DNA of 64,000 nucleotides from Nemania diffusa (GCA_038501195.1 JBBPUQ010000007.1:2333501-2397500); one strand, 5' to 3'. Positions 23,141-34,702 are shown, counted from the stretch's first letter. The notes: a model not told the origin generated them from the sequence alone. Numbers and translations: made by a program.

Positions 23141-25242
23141 ATGGGTGTCTACAAGCATCTTGACCCAGCGATCAAGGAGGTCGATGTTATCATCGCTGGA
23201 GGTATGTATGCATTATACGGCCCTTCGATATATTCAGCTCTGTTTCTCACATTTTCCAATAGGTGGGACGGCAGGATGCATAGTCGCGGGGCGACTAGCT
23301 GAAAAGGATCCCCATCTCTCCATCTTGGTGATTGAAGGCGGCCCAGATAACTACCAAGACCCTACAGTAGTGACACCAGGGATGTTTCTCACTCACCTCG
23401 CGCCAGACTCAAAGACTGCTATATTCTACCAAGCGAATAAATCGGACAAGCTAGCAGGGCGTGGGGTGATTGTCCCATCTGGCGGCATCCTCGGAGGTGG
23501 ATCGTCAATAAACTTCATGATGTAGGTCTCCTATTATCAATATCAGGTTGATCAACAGCTGTTTGCTAAATGAGTGAAAAGGTACACACGGGCACAGCGC
23601 GACGATTTTGATGCGTGGAAAACTCCAGGATGGACAGGCGAAGAACTTTATCCATTTTTGAAAAAGGTACCGAACTACTTCCCGTCGCTCAGAAGAAGTT
23701 GAGCTAGGAGCTAATCTCATCAACCTCATAAAAGCTAGAGACCTACCATAACTCAAAAGATGAGAAGCATCACGGCTTTGATGGGCCAATCCAAGTCTCT
23801 GATGGCACGATGCGTGTTACGAAAACAGAGGACGCCTTCATCCACGCCGCAGCGCAAGTCGGATGGCCCGAGTCGCCTGATCTGCAGACCCTCGATCACA
23901 ACAACGCTTTTCAGCGCTGGAAGCGGTACATCTCGCCCGACGGCAAGCGCTCTGATACTGCGCATATGTACCTACATCCACGGCTTCACGATGGCGAGCA
24001 TCCGAATCTGCACGTTCTCGTGGAGTCGCAGGTCGTGCGTGTGTTGTTCGACGACGACAAGCGGGCGTGCGGCGTTGAGTATCAGCCGAACCCGTTGTTC
24101 CAGGCTCTCGCTGCACCCACACCATCCCTGAAACACACCGTTCGTGCGCGGAAGTTAGTAGTCGTGTCGAGCGGGGCCTGTGGCACACCGTCGGTGCTCG
24201 AGCGCTCCGGTATTGGGCGTGCAGATATCCTGGAGAGAGCGGGCGTACCGCTTGTGGCGGATGTGCCTGGCGTGGGCCAAGACTATCAGGACCACAACCT
24301 GATTCTTTGGCCGTTCAAGACGTCGCTAGAACCGCACGAGACGCACGACGAGCTGATTTCGGGCCGATTAAGCTTCGAAGAAGCTACGGAGAGGAAAGAC
24401 CCCCGGCTTGGCTGGAACACAGCAGATCTCTCGAGCAAGTTACGTCCCACGGAGGAAGAGGTAGCGTCGCTAGGGCCGGAGTTCAAGGCGGCATGGGATC
24501 GAGATTTTAAGGATAAGCCAAATAGGCCACTGATGCTCATCGCGGTATTGAATGGGTAAGTCGGCTTCTTTCCTAGGTCTGATGGAAGGCAGCCCATTCA
24601 CAGAACTACTACTTACTAGGGTAAACATGAAATAGGTACTTTGGCCGTCAAGATGCTGCTGATCCTGGCCAATACATCTCCGTAGGCACCTACACAGCAT
24701 ACCCTTACTCGCGGGGCCACCTCCACATCACGGGGCCCGAGGTCAGCGATCCGCTAGACTTCGATATTGGATTCTTTAGCGATCCGGGGGATCTGGACAT
24801 CAAGAAACTTATGTGGGCGTACAAGAAAGGGCGAGAGATCGCACGACGAACATCGATGTATCGTGGCGAGCTCGTAACGTCTCATCCACCGTTCCCTGCT
24901 GACTCCAAGGCGGCTTGCACCACGTTTGACGCCGAGCCAGACACGGCTAATCTCAAAGATCTCGAGTACAGTGCTGAAGACGACAAGATACTAGAGCATT
25001 TCGTGCGCGAGAGGGTAAACACAACATGGCACTCAGTAGGCACGGCTAAGTTGGCGCCCCGTGACCAGTCGGGTGTCGTGGATAAGGACCTAAATGTGTA
25101 CGGTGTCAAGGGGCTGAAGCTTGCAGATCTAAGCATTGTGCCCGAGAATGTTGCTGCTAATACGAACAACACGGCCATGGTGATCGGAGAAAAGGCAGCA
25201 GATATCATCATACGAGAACTAGGCTTGAGGCTGCCGAATTAG
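23141..25242 (+). CDS. GMC oxidoreductase, alcohol oxidase-like
   Basis: FAD-dependent oxidoreductase that most resembles fungal alcohol (methanol) oxidases, which oxidise short primary alcohols with O2. Exons 23141-23201, 23263-23521, 23582-23666, 23735-24555 and 24636-25242 give 610 residues. FAD-binding Rossmann motif DVIIAGGGTAGCIVAGRLAE at the N-terminus (split by intron 1), then VIEGGPDN, GGILGGGSSINFMMYTRAQ (GMC signature 1 region, split by intron 2), SSGACGTPSVLERSGIG (signature 2), VPGVGQDYQDHN, and near the end the catalytic His in WHSVGTAKL plus the substrate-side Asn in ENVAANTNNTAMVIGEKAA. The second intron uses the donor GTAGGT; without splicing the frame would stop at TAG. No obvious PTS1 at the C-terminus (ends LRLPN), so peroxisomal location is not supported. 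It ends 231 bp before the 3' end of the convergent lamA-like gene. Confidence 0.87.
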
Positions 25243-25473
25243 GATTCCGATAACGCAGAATTGATCGCTCGGTACGAAAGCAACTTAAATGTAGGCACAA
25301 TGGCGTGATGCTGATAAGTCGGTGTGCCCATACCGATTTAACAAATCTACATAGATCCATAGCAAGGTAGCCCCTCTGTGTTGCTAACTTTGACCTTAGA
25401 CTTAAAGAAGTGTAGTGAAATTTTCATCAGTAGATAATTAGTATCTTCTCGTTCTTAGATGCTAGGTTTCATA

Positions 25474-28400
25474 TTAGTTCGAGAGTATAAATAGGATGTC
25501 GCCAGCGTCTACGATGGCTTGTGTTTTCTTCGTAATTTTGCGGATTTGACACCCCTTCGCTTCTTTCGGAGCAAGCACTTTCACTTCCATCTTCATTGCT
25601 TCCAAAACTGCTACCACTTGGCCCTCTTTAATAATGTCACCCTCTTTGACATCAACCCTCCATAGGCTCGCAGCCATTGGCGATAGGATAGTGATAGTGT
25701 TGTCATCTTGAGGTGCTATCTCCTCTTCCCTCGCGGCTTCACTCGATCCCATCTCCGTAGCCCACTCTGCATAGAGACTATTTTCGACTTTCTCTTGTTC
25801 CTCTAGCGCCTGGCGCTGCTTTCTTTTGAATTCTATGACATCAGGGTCGGTTTGAGCGTGCTTCATAACTTCGAAAGCTTTCTGGACGTCAAAGGTAGAT
25901 GGCGAAATCTGCCATTTATATCTCCCGGCAAAGTAGTCTCGAGCAAGCGAATCATACTCCTCGATGCTGACCCTGAAAAATCTAACTTTATCAAAGGGCC
26001 TCAGAAGCCAGGGTTGCTCGGCTGTAAAGCTTGGTTTGGTGCCGAAAGTATCCCACATTTCCAATGTCCTCGCTGCAATCATGTAGCCCCCAGGTGCTTC
26101 GATCGAATAACCAGCCATAAGCGGACCTCCGTAGCCTATGGTGCCCCCTGGCGTAGAAACTCGAGTTGGGTTGTATTTCTGGCAGATCATACTCTTAGGA
26201 TTCAGGGGGAAGAACATTGGCGTGCCGCAGAAGAAGCCCACGGCTGGTACAATATATTCCGTTTGCAGTATCATGTCGAATACTTCGCCACGAGTAGAAA
26301 GACCATTGCATTTCCTGAGATATTCTACATTATCTGGGAGATATATCGCCTTGTCTCGAGTTGTCTCCATGTATCGTCGGATGCACTGCTCAATTTCTGG
26401 GTGGTCTATTACGAGAGGAAGCCGAACCTCGCGGCAGCTTATCGGCAAGTTAATTGAGGTTTCAATCTGCGACTGAATCTCATCGATTCGATTTAAAAGA
26501 TCCTGTTGAGATATTTCTAGTGGGTCGTACTCGATCATTACTGACGAGACATGGGGGGTGAGGAGGAGTCTCACGTCGACTTGAGACTTGAGCTTGTCTA
26601 TCAGGAGCTTTACACGGCCAATTATGCTTACGTCGGGTGATTGTTCCCCTATCTCTACCAAGAGGAATCGATCCCCACCCTGTGACGAAGTTAGTTTGCT
26701 TCAGTGATATGAAATAGCTAAACTAATGAAAATGTGTAATATTACCTGTCGATACGTGATCTTCGGTAGCAATTTACTCGGGCCATGAGCCAGAACTACC
26801 TTCAAAATTGCACCATTCGGTACCACAGTAGCACGTGGAATGCGGCGTGGTAGTAAGTTGGGAGTGGCGGTTTTGCTAGAGACGACCTCTTGAATGGCGG
26901 ACAAGTACGCCTCCACCTGTTGGATCTGTGTAACGGCATGTTCAAGGGACACAGGAGTCAAAGTGAGCGTATCGCCTGGCTTGAGCTGGCCCAGCTTCCA
27001 TAGATCGGCGGAAATTACAGTAGATGAGCAAATTAGGCCTCCTAGGTTGGGGCTGTCCACGGTAAATATGCACGACGAGTCCCCTCCCCAATTCATTCCA
27101 CCAGGAGACGGATACCCATAACTACCATTGAGTTAGTAACCTAGAGGCCGGCAAGGTGTGGGTTGAGAAGTATCTTACTCTATGTAATTAGATGGATGTG
27201 AGCCGGCCTCGCCGCCGCTCTGCCGTGCCCACTGTGGTGTTGGCCCTAGCAATCGAACACCAGATCTACTAGAGTTGTACCCAACCCTCCACTTAGTACC
27301 ATACAGCATATTTCTATCCTCGCTCGTCATGATATCTTCTGAGTCGTGGGGCCCTTGAAGGACATAAACTTCCTCCACACTCATATCTGGAACCATGTGT
27401 GGTGGCAACCTACAATCATCCGTCTCGATCAGTAGAGCCGACTCCTGCATCTTCAGATGCAAGAAATCGCCCACACGTAGCGGCCGCCCTTGGTAGCCCC
27501 CGTACTTTAAACTCGGGGTCGTCGATTTTGACCCAAAGACGGATGGTATGTTGGGAAATCCCCCCTTAACCGCAAGATATACCCGGCAGCCAGCCCCTGT
27601 CACAGTGCCGATCCTCAGTGTTTGACCTGATGCAATAGAGAGAGATGACCACATTTGTCGCTCTTTGCCGTCAATTGTGACCACACAGTTGGCGCCGCAG
27701 ACTGCAATTTTTGTCGAAGACATGAATAGTAGCTCAGGCCCTATCAAAGTCATCTCCAGCACTTCAACGCCTATAGGGTTGCCAACAAGAATATTGGCAA
27801 TACGAGATGAGATGCTATCCATTGGGCCGCTCTTAGGGATTCCGTAGCCAATTGAAGAACGTGCCGGAAAATCCTGGATTGTGGAATAGGAGCCACCTGA
27901 AATAACATCAATCCCGCAAGGTTTGTATGAGAAGTGGGTGTCGAGGAAGTTCGTCAGAGTTTGTCCTTTGGAAAATGCCTCCGATGACATTACCGCTCCT
28001 ACAAAGTCTTGATTTGTAGTAGGACCCTTTAAAACAATGCCGGAAGAGCAGACCTGCCTCATTTTTCCTACTGCCTGCTCTCTCGTGGGTGCATGGACTA
28101 TTACTTTCGCCAGTAGAGGATCTAAATCTATTAGTACATGAGTCTATTTTTTTTGAGATTGGGCCTGTTTACCATAGTGTGAACTAATGTTCTGTCCCGC
28201 TTGGATCCAAGTATCTACTCTGGCCTCATTTGTCGAGGGCCATCGTACTTCCTGGAATAACCCTGGACTGGGCGCAAAATTTCGATATGGGTCTTCTGCA
28301 TAAAGTCGAGCTTCAATAGCTGCACCAGAAGGAACTATGTTCTGTAATGCTAAGAGGTCAGTTAAAGGAATTCCGCCCTGTCCCGCTCTTTCAAGATCAG

Positions 28401-29578
28401 CTTGACGCAACATTAATACCACAAGGTCGACACGGTAGCACGCTTCTGTGATTCCATGCTCGACTTGTAATCTTGTGTTCATTTCCAGGAAGAAGAAGTC
28501 ACCCGTTTCATCATCGACAAGGAACTCTACAGTCCCCGCCGATTTATAATGAAGCATCGACGCATAATTCGTCGCACATTCCGTAAGCTTTTGTCGAAGG
28601 TCTGGATGAGCTTCAACAAACGGACTAGGGCATTCTTCGATAACCTAGAGGATCGAAAGGTGAGGGGAATCAGTTTCTAGTGTCAGTATCAGGGATCTTA
28701 GAAAGCACACACTTTTTGATGGCGTCTCTGGACGCTGCATTCTCGTTCCCCAAAGTGGATGACGTGATTGCCATTACCAAAGACTTGGACTTCGACATGA
28801 CGACTTTTGGGGTAATACTTTTCGAGAAACACACCCGAATTTTTGAACAGCCTTTCGCCACTGCTTTTCACCATTTCGAAAGCACTTTGGACATCCTCCG
28901 CAGAATGGCAGATCCGCATACCCATCCCACCTCCACCCCCAGTCGCCTTGATCATAACCTATTTCCCTCGGTTTAGTATATGGCCTACAATATTTCACGC
29001 GTTGGTTCTTATTACCGGGTACCCTAAATTCTCTGCGGCACTCGAGGCTTCACTTTTAGAGCTCAACAAGTTGGTTCCCGGGATAATGGGTACCTTGGCC
29101 GTTTGCGCGATCTCTCTTGCGCGATGTTTCAAGCCCATATCCAGAATCGACTCGGGCGACGGGCCTACGAAGACCATACCGGCATCGAGAACCTTCTGCG
29201 CAAATGTAGCATTCTCACTCAGGAACCCATAACCCGGAATTACAGAGTCGGCGGATGACTCGTCACAGATTCGAAGGATATCATCGCTAGCACGGGTAAT
29301 CAGATTCTATATCTAATTAAAAGACACCAAACATCACGAATGTTTGAGCAAGTCTAGAGGAGATGCACGTACATATCCAAGTATCCTGACATGCCATCAC
29401 CTGAAAGCTGCACAGCTTCATCAGCCAATGCCACGTGGAGTGATGTAGCATCCGAGGCAGTGTATATGGCTACGCTTTTCACACGTAGACCCCGCGCGGC
29501 GTGAATGCATCGCACAGCAACCTCTCCGCGATTGGCGATTAACACCTTAGTGATGGTGGTTAATCGTAGATGATCCAT
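25474..29578 (-). CDS. lamA: Biotin-dependent carboxylase fused to 5-oxoprolinase subunits (BC-PxpC-PxpB-BCCP), LamA-like
   Basis: Predicted cytosolic multidomain enzyme opening a lactam or urea-like amide. Exons: 29578-29373, 29286-29016, 28958-28713, 28644-28173, 28127-27179, 27121-26746, 26679-25474; total 1241 residues in one frame. Domains in order: biotin carboxylase ([26 protein letters not shown]-grasp glycine loop [31 protein letters not shown]); KipA/PxpC-type CT_A_B ([30 protein letters not shown]); KipI/PxpB-type CT_C_D ([24 protein letters not shown]); C-terminal biotinyl domain with the acceptor Lys in EAMKMEV. This is the order in urea carboxylase and the second half of Dur1,2, but the allophanate hydrolase half is absent: the first Met sits directly on the BC domain. 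Divergent LamB/YcsF neighbour argues for lactam use over urea. Alternatives: stand-alone urea or guanidine carboxylase. Catalytic motifs look intact; LQVEHG has Gly where Pro is usual. Confidence 0.88.
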
Positions 29579-30465
29579 AGTGGTTTTTCTCTGCAAGATA
29601 CAGAATAATAATATAAGAAGTAGGAAACACAGCAACCGTGATTATATTGCGGTGCGCATGGCAGAGGGGGGAAGAAAGGCAGAGAGGTAAGATGTGTAGA
29701 TACCAAGTACAGTATACAAGCATCTACGATCTACATAGCGAGCATATCCCGTAGCAGTGGGGCCGGTGAAACTCGACAGGCTTCCATTATGCAACTCCGT
29801 CATCCGCATGGGAAATGCGCTTTGTTTAGTAGGTAGGTATGTGCCCGACTCTTTATTAAGAGGTCTTATCTAGACTCTTAGAGACTTACCTAGAAAGACG
29901 CATAGATACTCAACAACTAGACTAGCTTCGTAATTATTTGATCTTAGTTGAAAGTGCAGCTCAGGTTTCTCTATCGGGAATCGCCCCAATGCCACCATGT
30001 TATCTCGTATTACTACTACCAGCTGTATTCGGGATACAGTAGTTGGATCGACCCTAATTACTACCTAGGTATGGTATCTACTTAGGGTTGTTAGTTTCTT
30101 TTCTTTCGTTTTTTTTTGTTAGGTGCCTATGTTAAGCGTGAGCTCGATAGACTAGACTCTAGCCGCTGTCCTCTAAGTTATAGCGGCCGTTGAAAATGCC
30201 CTATCAGGCTAGTCTGTTGGGACTGCCGTGATTAGCGCCGGAAGCTGATAACGGATCGATCGGGTCAAGACCCGAGCTAGGGTGACATAATGAGGGGCTC
30301 GATCGATAGCTGGAGCGAAGATACAGTAGATAGAAGCTTCGACGTATCATGCGCAATAAGTATTCAATAAAAGCTATTGTTACTCTAGAATAACCCTACA
30401 GATAGGCGATTCTCTAATATTTTGTTAACATCAATTCCAAGGTGTCAAACCAGCCATCTCTCAGG
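29579..30465. promoter_or_regulatory. Divergent lamA/lamB promoter region
   Basis: 887 bp shared by two divergent genes. A perfect 7+7 inverted repeat TCGGGTC-AA-GACCCGA at 30260-30275 places CGG and CCG triplets 8 bp apart, the layout bound by Zn2Cys6 activators. HGATAR sites (AreA/GATA-factor type) are at 30146-30150, 30247-30251, 30305-30309, 30329-30333 and 30401-30405 on the plus strand and at 29972-29976 and 30000-30004 on the minus strand. This fits pathway-specific induction plus nitrogen-repression control. In A. nidulans the lam genes are controlled by AmdR and AreA (from memory). Binding is inferred from sequence only. Confidence 0.6.
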
Positions 30466-31410
30466 ATGGAGAAAGTGTTGAAGAAGATTGGCATGAATTG
30501 CGACATGGGTGAGGGTTTTGGGAAGTGGAAGATGGTATGCTGGTAACGCAAACCACCGCCCAGCATATAATCAATTATACTTCTCACACAAAGTGGCTAC
30601 TAACTACAATCGGCATGTTCTTGGAACTAGGGTCCTGACGAAGAGCTCATCAAGATCATAGATTTCGCTAACATAGCATGCGGTTTTCATGCCGGGGATC
30701 CTACGATCATGCTAAACACTATCCGGCTCGCGAAAGCGCATGGAGTGAAGATTGGTGCCCATCCAGGACTTCAAGGTGTGTTCGCCCTACCCGTCGTACC
30801 CATCAACATGCCAGTTTCTTGCTATGTAACACTCGACGAGTAACACCCGAGCATAGATCTTTTCGGTTTCGGTCGGCGGAAGATAGAAATCCACCCCGAT
30901 GATATGTACGCCATGATACTGTACCAAGTTGGCGCGTTGAAGGCGATGCTGGACGCTGAGGGGGTACCCCTGAGTCACATCAAGCCGCACGGGGAGCTGT
31001 TTTTCTACATGCAACGCGACCTAGATATCATGGATGCTGTCCTGCGTGCTTGCGCCGTCTTTGGGGTGCCAGTCTTCGGTTCCAAGGGTACAGAGCACGA
31101 GAAGGCCATGTGTGAGAAATATGGCCTTATCTTCATCGAGGAAGCCTATACCGATCTTCAGTACAACAAGCATAGGAAATTGATGTCTGTAAGCGAAAGC
31201 AAACTCGCAACAGTTGATGACATATACTCTCGGACTATGTCGATTGGTTTGGACGATTTGGCGGTTGATAACGAAGGAAATACGTTTGAAATGGGCTTCA
31301 ATGGGCACCCCTTTTTGTTCTGTATCCATTCAGATATGCCGACCGCGCTAGACAATGCTAAGGCATGTAGGAAGGGCATCGACGAGATCAATATGAAAAG
31401 GGGATGGTAG
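30466..31410 (+). CDS. lamB: LamB/YcsF family protein (5-oxoprolinase subunit A, PxpA-like)
   Basis: Partner subunit for lactam or 5-oxoproline ring opening; in bacteria PxpA works with PxpB and PxpC. Exons 30466-30534, 30631-30775 and 30857-31410 give 255 residues, the usual family length. Motifs: [11 protein letters not shown] at the N-terminus, [36 protein letters not shown] (joined across intron 2, where G|AT restores the Asp), [13 protein letters not shown], and [16 protein letters not shown] near the end, where bacterial members usually have HGD. Metal- or substrate-binding His and Asp residues of the N-terminal motifs are present. Start taken at the first ATG, ten residues before NCDMGE. 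Its mate domains PxpB and PxpC are in the divergent gene, so the pair supplies a full PxpABC set. Named after the A. nidulans lactam gene. Confidence 0.9.
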
Positions 31411-32073
31411 TAGCGTGCTAGATACACATGTCTCACTACTGATGCGAGATCCAACTCCTAAGTATGGATAATGTCGAAAGGTCACAGTATTACCTGATAG
31501 CTACTAGGTATGGATGGAATATCTGTGACGAAGAGTGCGGGACCTAATAGGCAAATAGATTGAATTTATGATGCATTTTATAAATTATGAATAAAGTTAG
31601 TTTAACAAATAACCATAAAATAATAATTAAAAAAAATTTTAAAAAAAGAAATTATAAAAAATAATAATTAATAAAATTACATTATATTAATATTTAATTT
31701 ATAAAATAAAAGAATATAATTATAATTTTTTAATATTATATTTTCTTGTATATGAAAGTTTTATATATATTTATAAGAAACCCAAATCATTCTTTATGTT
31801 TTAATATATTGCCAACGATTTTAACCCCGGCCTTAAGCTACCGGTCTCCTTACTAAATATTTATCCCTTGGATACCTTTGTACTACCCTAAGCCACACAG
31901 CTGCCAAGCGACGTATTTTCAGAGCTGAATATAAGCGCCTCAAATCACACGGATTAGAGCTTAACTTAGGTTTTCTATTTATTTCCCCCCTTCCAAATCG
32001 ACTTATATTCAAACCCCCATTTTCTAGACTAGTTGAGAGAAGTCATCGACGTAATTTGCCTGAACACCCCACA
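31411..32073. other. Spacer with AT-only stretch
   Basis: 31560-31790 is nearly all A/T with no coding frame and no terminal repeats I could match, so it is most simply a RIP-decayed scrap. The rest is the pyrimidine-rich leader of the kinase gene. Confidence 0.5.
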
Positions 32074-33381
32074 ATGCCTGTCGTTAATACCGATACCGAC
32101 TATGGTTTCTATGTCGATGAAGATGATATTATGTACGACGTTGAGTCAGAATCTGAGCCGCAGGGAAAATACTACGAGTAAGTCCTCTATACTACATTCT
32201 CACTCGCACTTGGATTAATTGTCTTGCCTCAGCAACTGGTACCTCCCCATTCGTGTTGGCCAGTTTATTCCCATTGGTCATGGATTCACCATTGTGCACA
32301 AACTTGGCTGGGGAGGGTTCTCTACAGTCTGGCTCGCTCATGACTCCACCGCAAAACGAATGGTTGCCCTCAAAATTTCGAGCCTGGGCGCGCGCGGAAC
32401 CCACGAGCTTCAAATAAACCACGAGATCGTCCGTCGAGCTGCGCATGACATCTCTGACTATCTGGTTGTCTTCGAGGCAGCTTTCGAATTCATAGATCCC
32501 ATGGGTGTACCTCGTGTTCTTCTTGTCTCCCCTTGGCGAGGTCCAAGTCTTGATACTGCTTGTTTTTCACTTCCTGTTGCTTTTCGGATGCGGGGGGTCG
32601 GAAATCTGCTCGAGGGCCTGAAGCGTTTGCATGCAGCCGGTGTCGTCCACGGAGGTCAGTGCCATCTGTTGTATCTTGAAGTCTCATCCAACTAACCAAT
32701 GCCGCAGATATTAACAACGGCTCTGTGATGTGGGATATCGCTCCCGGCATGGATCAATGGTCAAAGGACGAGATATATCGCCATGTAGGCCGACCACGCA
32801 AGGTCCAACTTTCTGAGGATCAAGGCGGCGGAGACCTTGTAGAGCCGGTTCAGCTTCCAAATGACTTGCTCCGCAACACCTGTCGCTTCGGCGACTTCGG
32901 GCATTCCATTCTATCTGGAACTGTCCTGGAGAACCCATGTCAGCGGCCGCTGCTCTTCTGCGCCCCCGAACGGTTTCATGGTGTGCAGCCCAGTGATGCA
33001 AGCGACATGTGGAGCTTCATGTGCATTGTCTTTGAACTTTATACGCGCGTTGAAATCGTCTACAGCGACGGGTTAACGTTCGTGCATCGTCTCGTAGGGA
33101 TGTTGGGACCATTTCCAGCTCATTGGCGCGGTCATTTTGTTTCTGCAGGGGCAGGCCAAGATTGGTGGTACGATCACACGGGCGAAATGCCTCGTACTCA
33201 GGGGGACCTTATTACTCTCGAAGAGAGGTTAGATTACCTTAGACCTGAGATCAGTCGCGAGGAACGTGAGCTGGCTCTGCAAGTTTTCAGGAAAGGGTTC
33301 GAGTACCTCCCCGAGAAACGGCTTACTGCTGCGCAGTTATTAGAGGATCCTTCGTTTAATGCTTTATTGGCGTATTACTAG
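32074..33381 (+). CDS. SRPK-like protein kinase with altered catalytic loop
   Basis: Resembles fungal SR-protein-kinase-like enzymes. Exons 32074-32177, 32233-32654 and 32708-33381 give 399 residues. N-terminal acidic stretch (DEDDIMYDVESESEPQGKYY) and the family lead-in NWYLPIRVGQFI. Kinase motifs: glycine loop LGWGGFSTVWLA, VALKI with the ATP-binding Lys, HEIVRRA (helix C Glu), catalytic loop VVHGDINNGSVMW, DFG motif GDFGHSI, and CAPERFHG (APE). The catalytic Asp and DFG are kept, but the loop reads HGDINNGS where active SRPKs have H-D-I-K-P-x-N: the Lys and the metal-binding Asn are replaced (Asn and Ser). The protein may be a pseudokinase or a weak kinase. The insert between loop and DFG is typical of the SRPK family. 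Confidence 0.78.
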
Positions 33382-33824
33382 CGTTTATATATACGGATGA
33401 AGTCGCATGCTTTTCTACGTGAACACCTAAGCTAGTTTTGATTATCTGAATTCGTGTGTGAATAACATCTCCAGGTAATGACGTGCATCTAAACTACCTA
33501 CTTCTACGTATGTAGGCTAATAGAACCGCGAACCGGTTCCCCAGGTAGTATGTATGGTACTTCGGTGGGGACGCACATGTACTTTGCCTCGCTTCCCAAA
33601 ATCCGGGGCGGTCAGGTGTACCGCCAAAGCCATGTACTCCACTCTTACGCATATGTCGCTGACCGCTCCGGCACTTACCCACACCCTAGCGTAGAGCTGC
33701 CATCCAATCAAAAAGCTGGGCCCAGGTACATAGATACATGTCTCTGCTAAAACTCCTAGCTCCCCTCTCATAACTATCATTCGGTCCTCATTACCGGCAA
33801 CAAGAGACCTAGCTCTCACCAACA
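33382..33824. other. Intergenic spacer
   Basis: Flank between the kinase and MYND genes, which run in the same direction. No feature supported. Confidence 0.5.
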
Positions 33825-34702
33825 ATGCAAGGTACCTGCAGCAGCTGTAAGAAGGCTTCGGCCGATCTGAAGAAGTGTGCCAAGTGCTCGACGACGCTGT
33901 ACTGCTCCCGGGACTGCCAGAAGGCCAACTGGAAGGCGCACAAGAAGATCTGCGGCAAACAGGCTCAAGAGCCGCCCAAGGCCGGTACCGTACTCTCCCC
34001 CCCAAAGGGCCTAGAGACGCCCATCACCAAACCCTTTACGCGAATCGACAATCATACCTACCTACATGATCGACCAGAGGACGATGTCTACCGGTATGTG
34101 CAAACGCCCGTCTCCCTTAGTGAATTCTAAACGCTGACGCCTTCTGCAGTGAGTACTAACACCTAGCAAGGCCGGCCTTGAAACGTGCTGTGATGTTCCT
34201 ATGCTAGATGACTTGAAACTGTATCTATGTTAACCCATACATGGTAGGTCTGCTGATCGATGCGTACCGCCTGCGAGTTGAGGACGAGTACAAATTTGAA
34301 GGAGAAGCTGCTATCGATAGCCTCTACGGCGGCGCATCATCTGGTATTGTCGGCTTCCGCAAGTTTCTGCGACGGGCCGGCTCCCACGCCGGACTGTTAC
34401 CTCCTTGGTGGAATGCCGAGAAAGTGAAGGCGTGTGAGAAGTTCGGCATGAGCACGGAACACTGGCAGGACCTTCGCTGTGCTGTTGAGAAGAACGATAT
34501 CATCGAGCATTACGGAGACCCTCGGTTTCCCATGCAGCTGCGGATGTTGGCTGAGATCATCATCGGCCGTGGATTCGCTGGGAACGATGGGGCTCCCATA
34601 AGGCAGATTATGATGGCGATGGAAGGTGGCAGTGATGGGAGTCATGCCGTGTCATCGGTCATAGATATGTCGTCTGGGAACATTTCGACTGTTCAGAGAT
34701 AG
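33825..34702 (+). CDS. MYND zinc-finger protein, hypothetical
   Basis: N-terminal MYND finger, residues ~5-43: CSSC, KKCAKC, TLYCSRDCQ, WKAHKKIC supply the usual Cys/His ligands and suggest a protein-interaction module. The finger is followed by a Pro/Lys linker and DNHTYLHDRPEDDVYR. The second part (34241-34702) starts LLIDAYRLRVEDEYKFEG and continues SGIVGFRKFLRRAGSHAGLLPPWW, a domain seen with MYND in mould proteins of unknown role. One or more introns must lie between about 34095 and 34248. The donor GTATGT at 34096 is good, but joining it to the best acceptor (TAG before 34249) does not keep frame, so the junction is unresolved: a small middle exon is possible, as is a real frame defect. 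Confidence 0.65.

Noticed and set aside
23522..23581. Apparent premature TAG in the GMC oxidoreductase
   Set aside because: It lies in an intron using the donor GTAGGT; splicing gives NFMMYTRAQ in frame.
25852..26457. Plus-strand frame of 201 codons
   Set aside because: Antisense shadow of the PxpB-like domain of the lamA-like gene.
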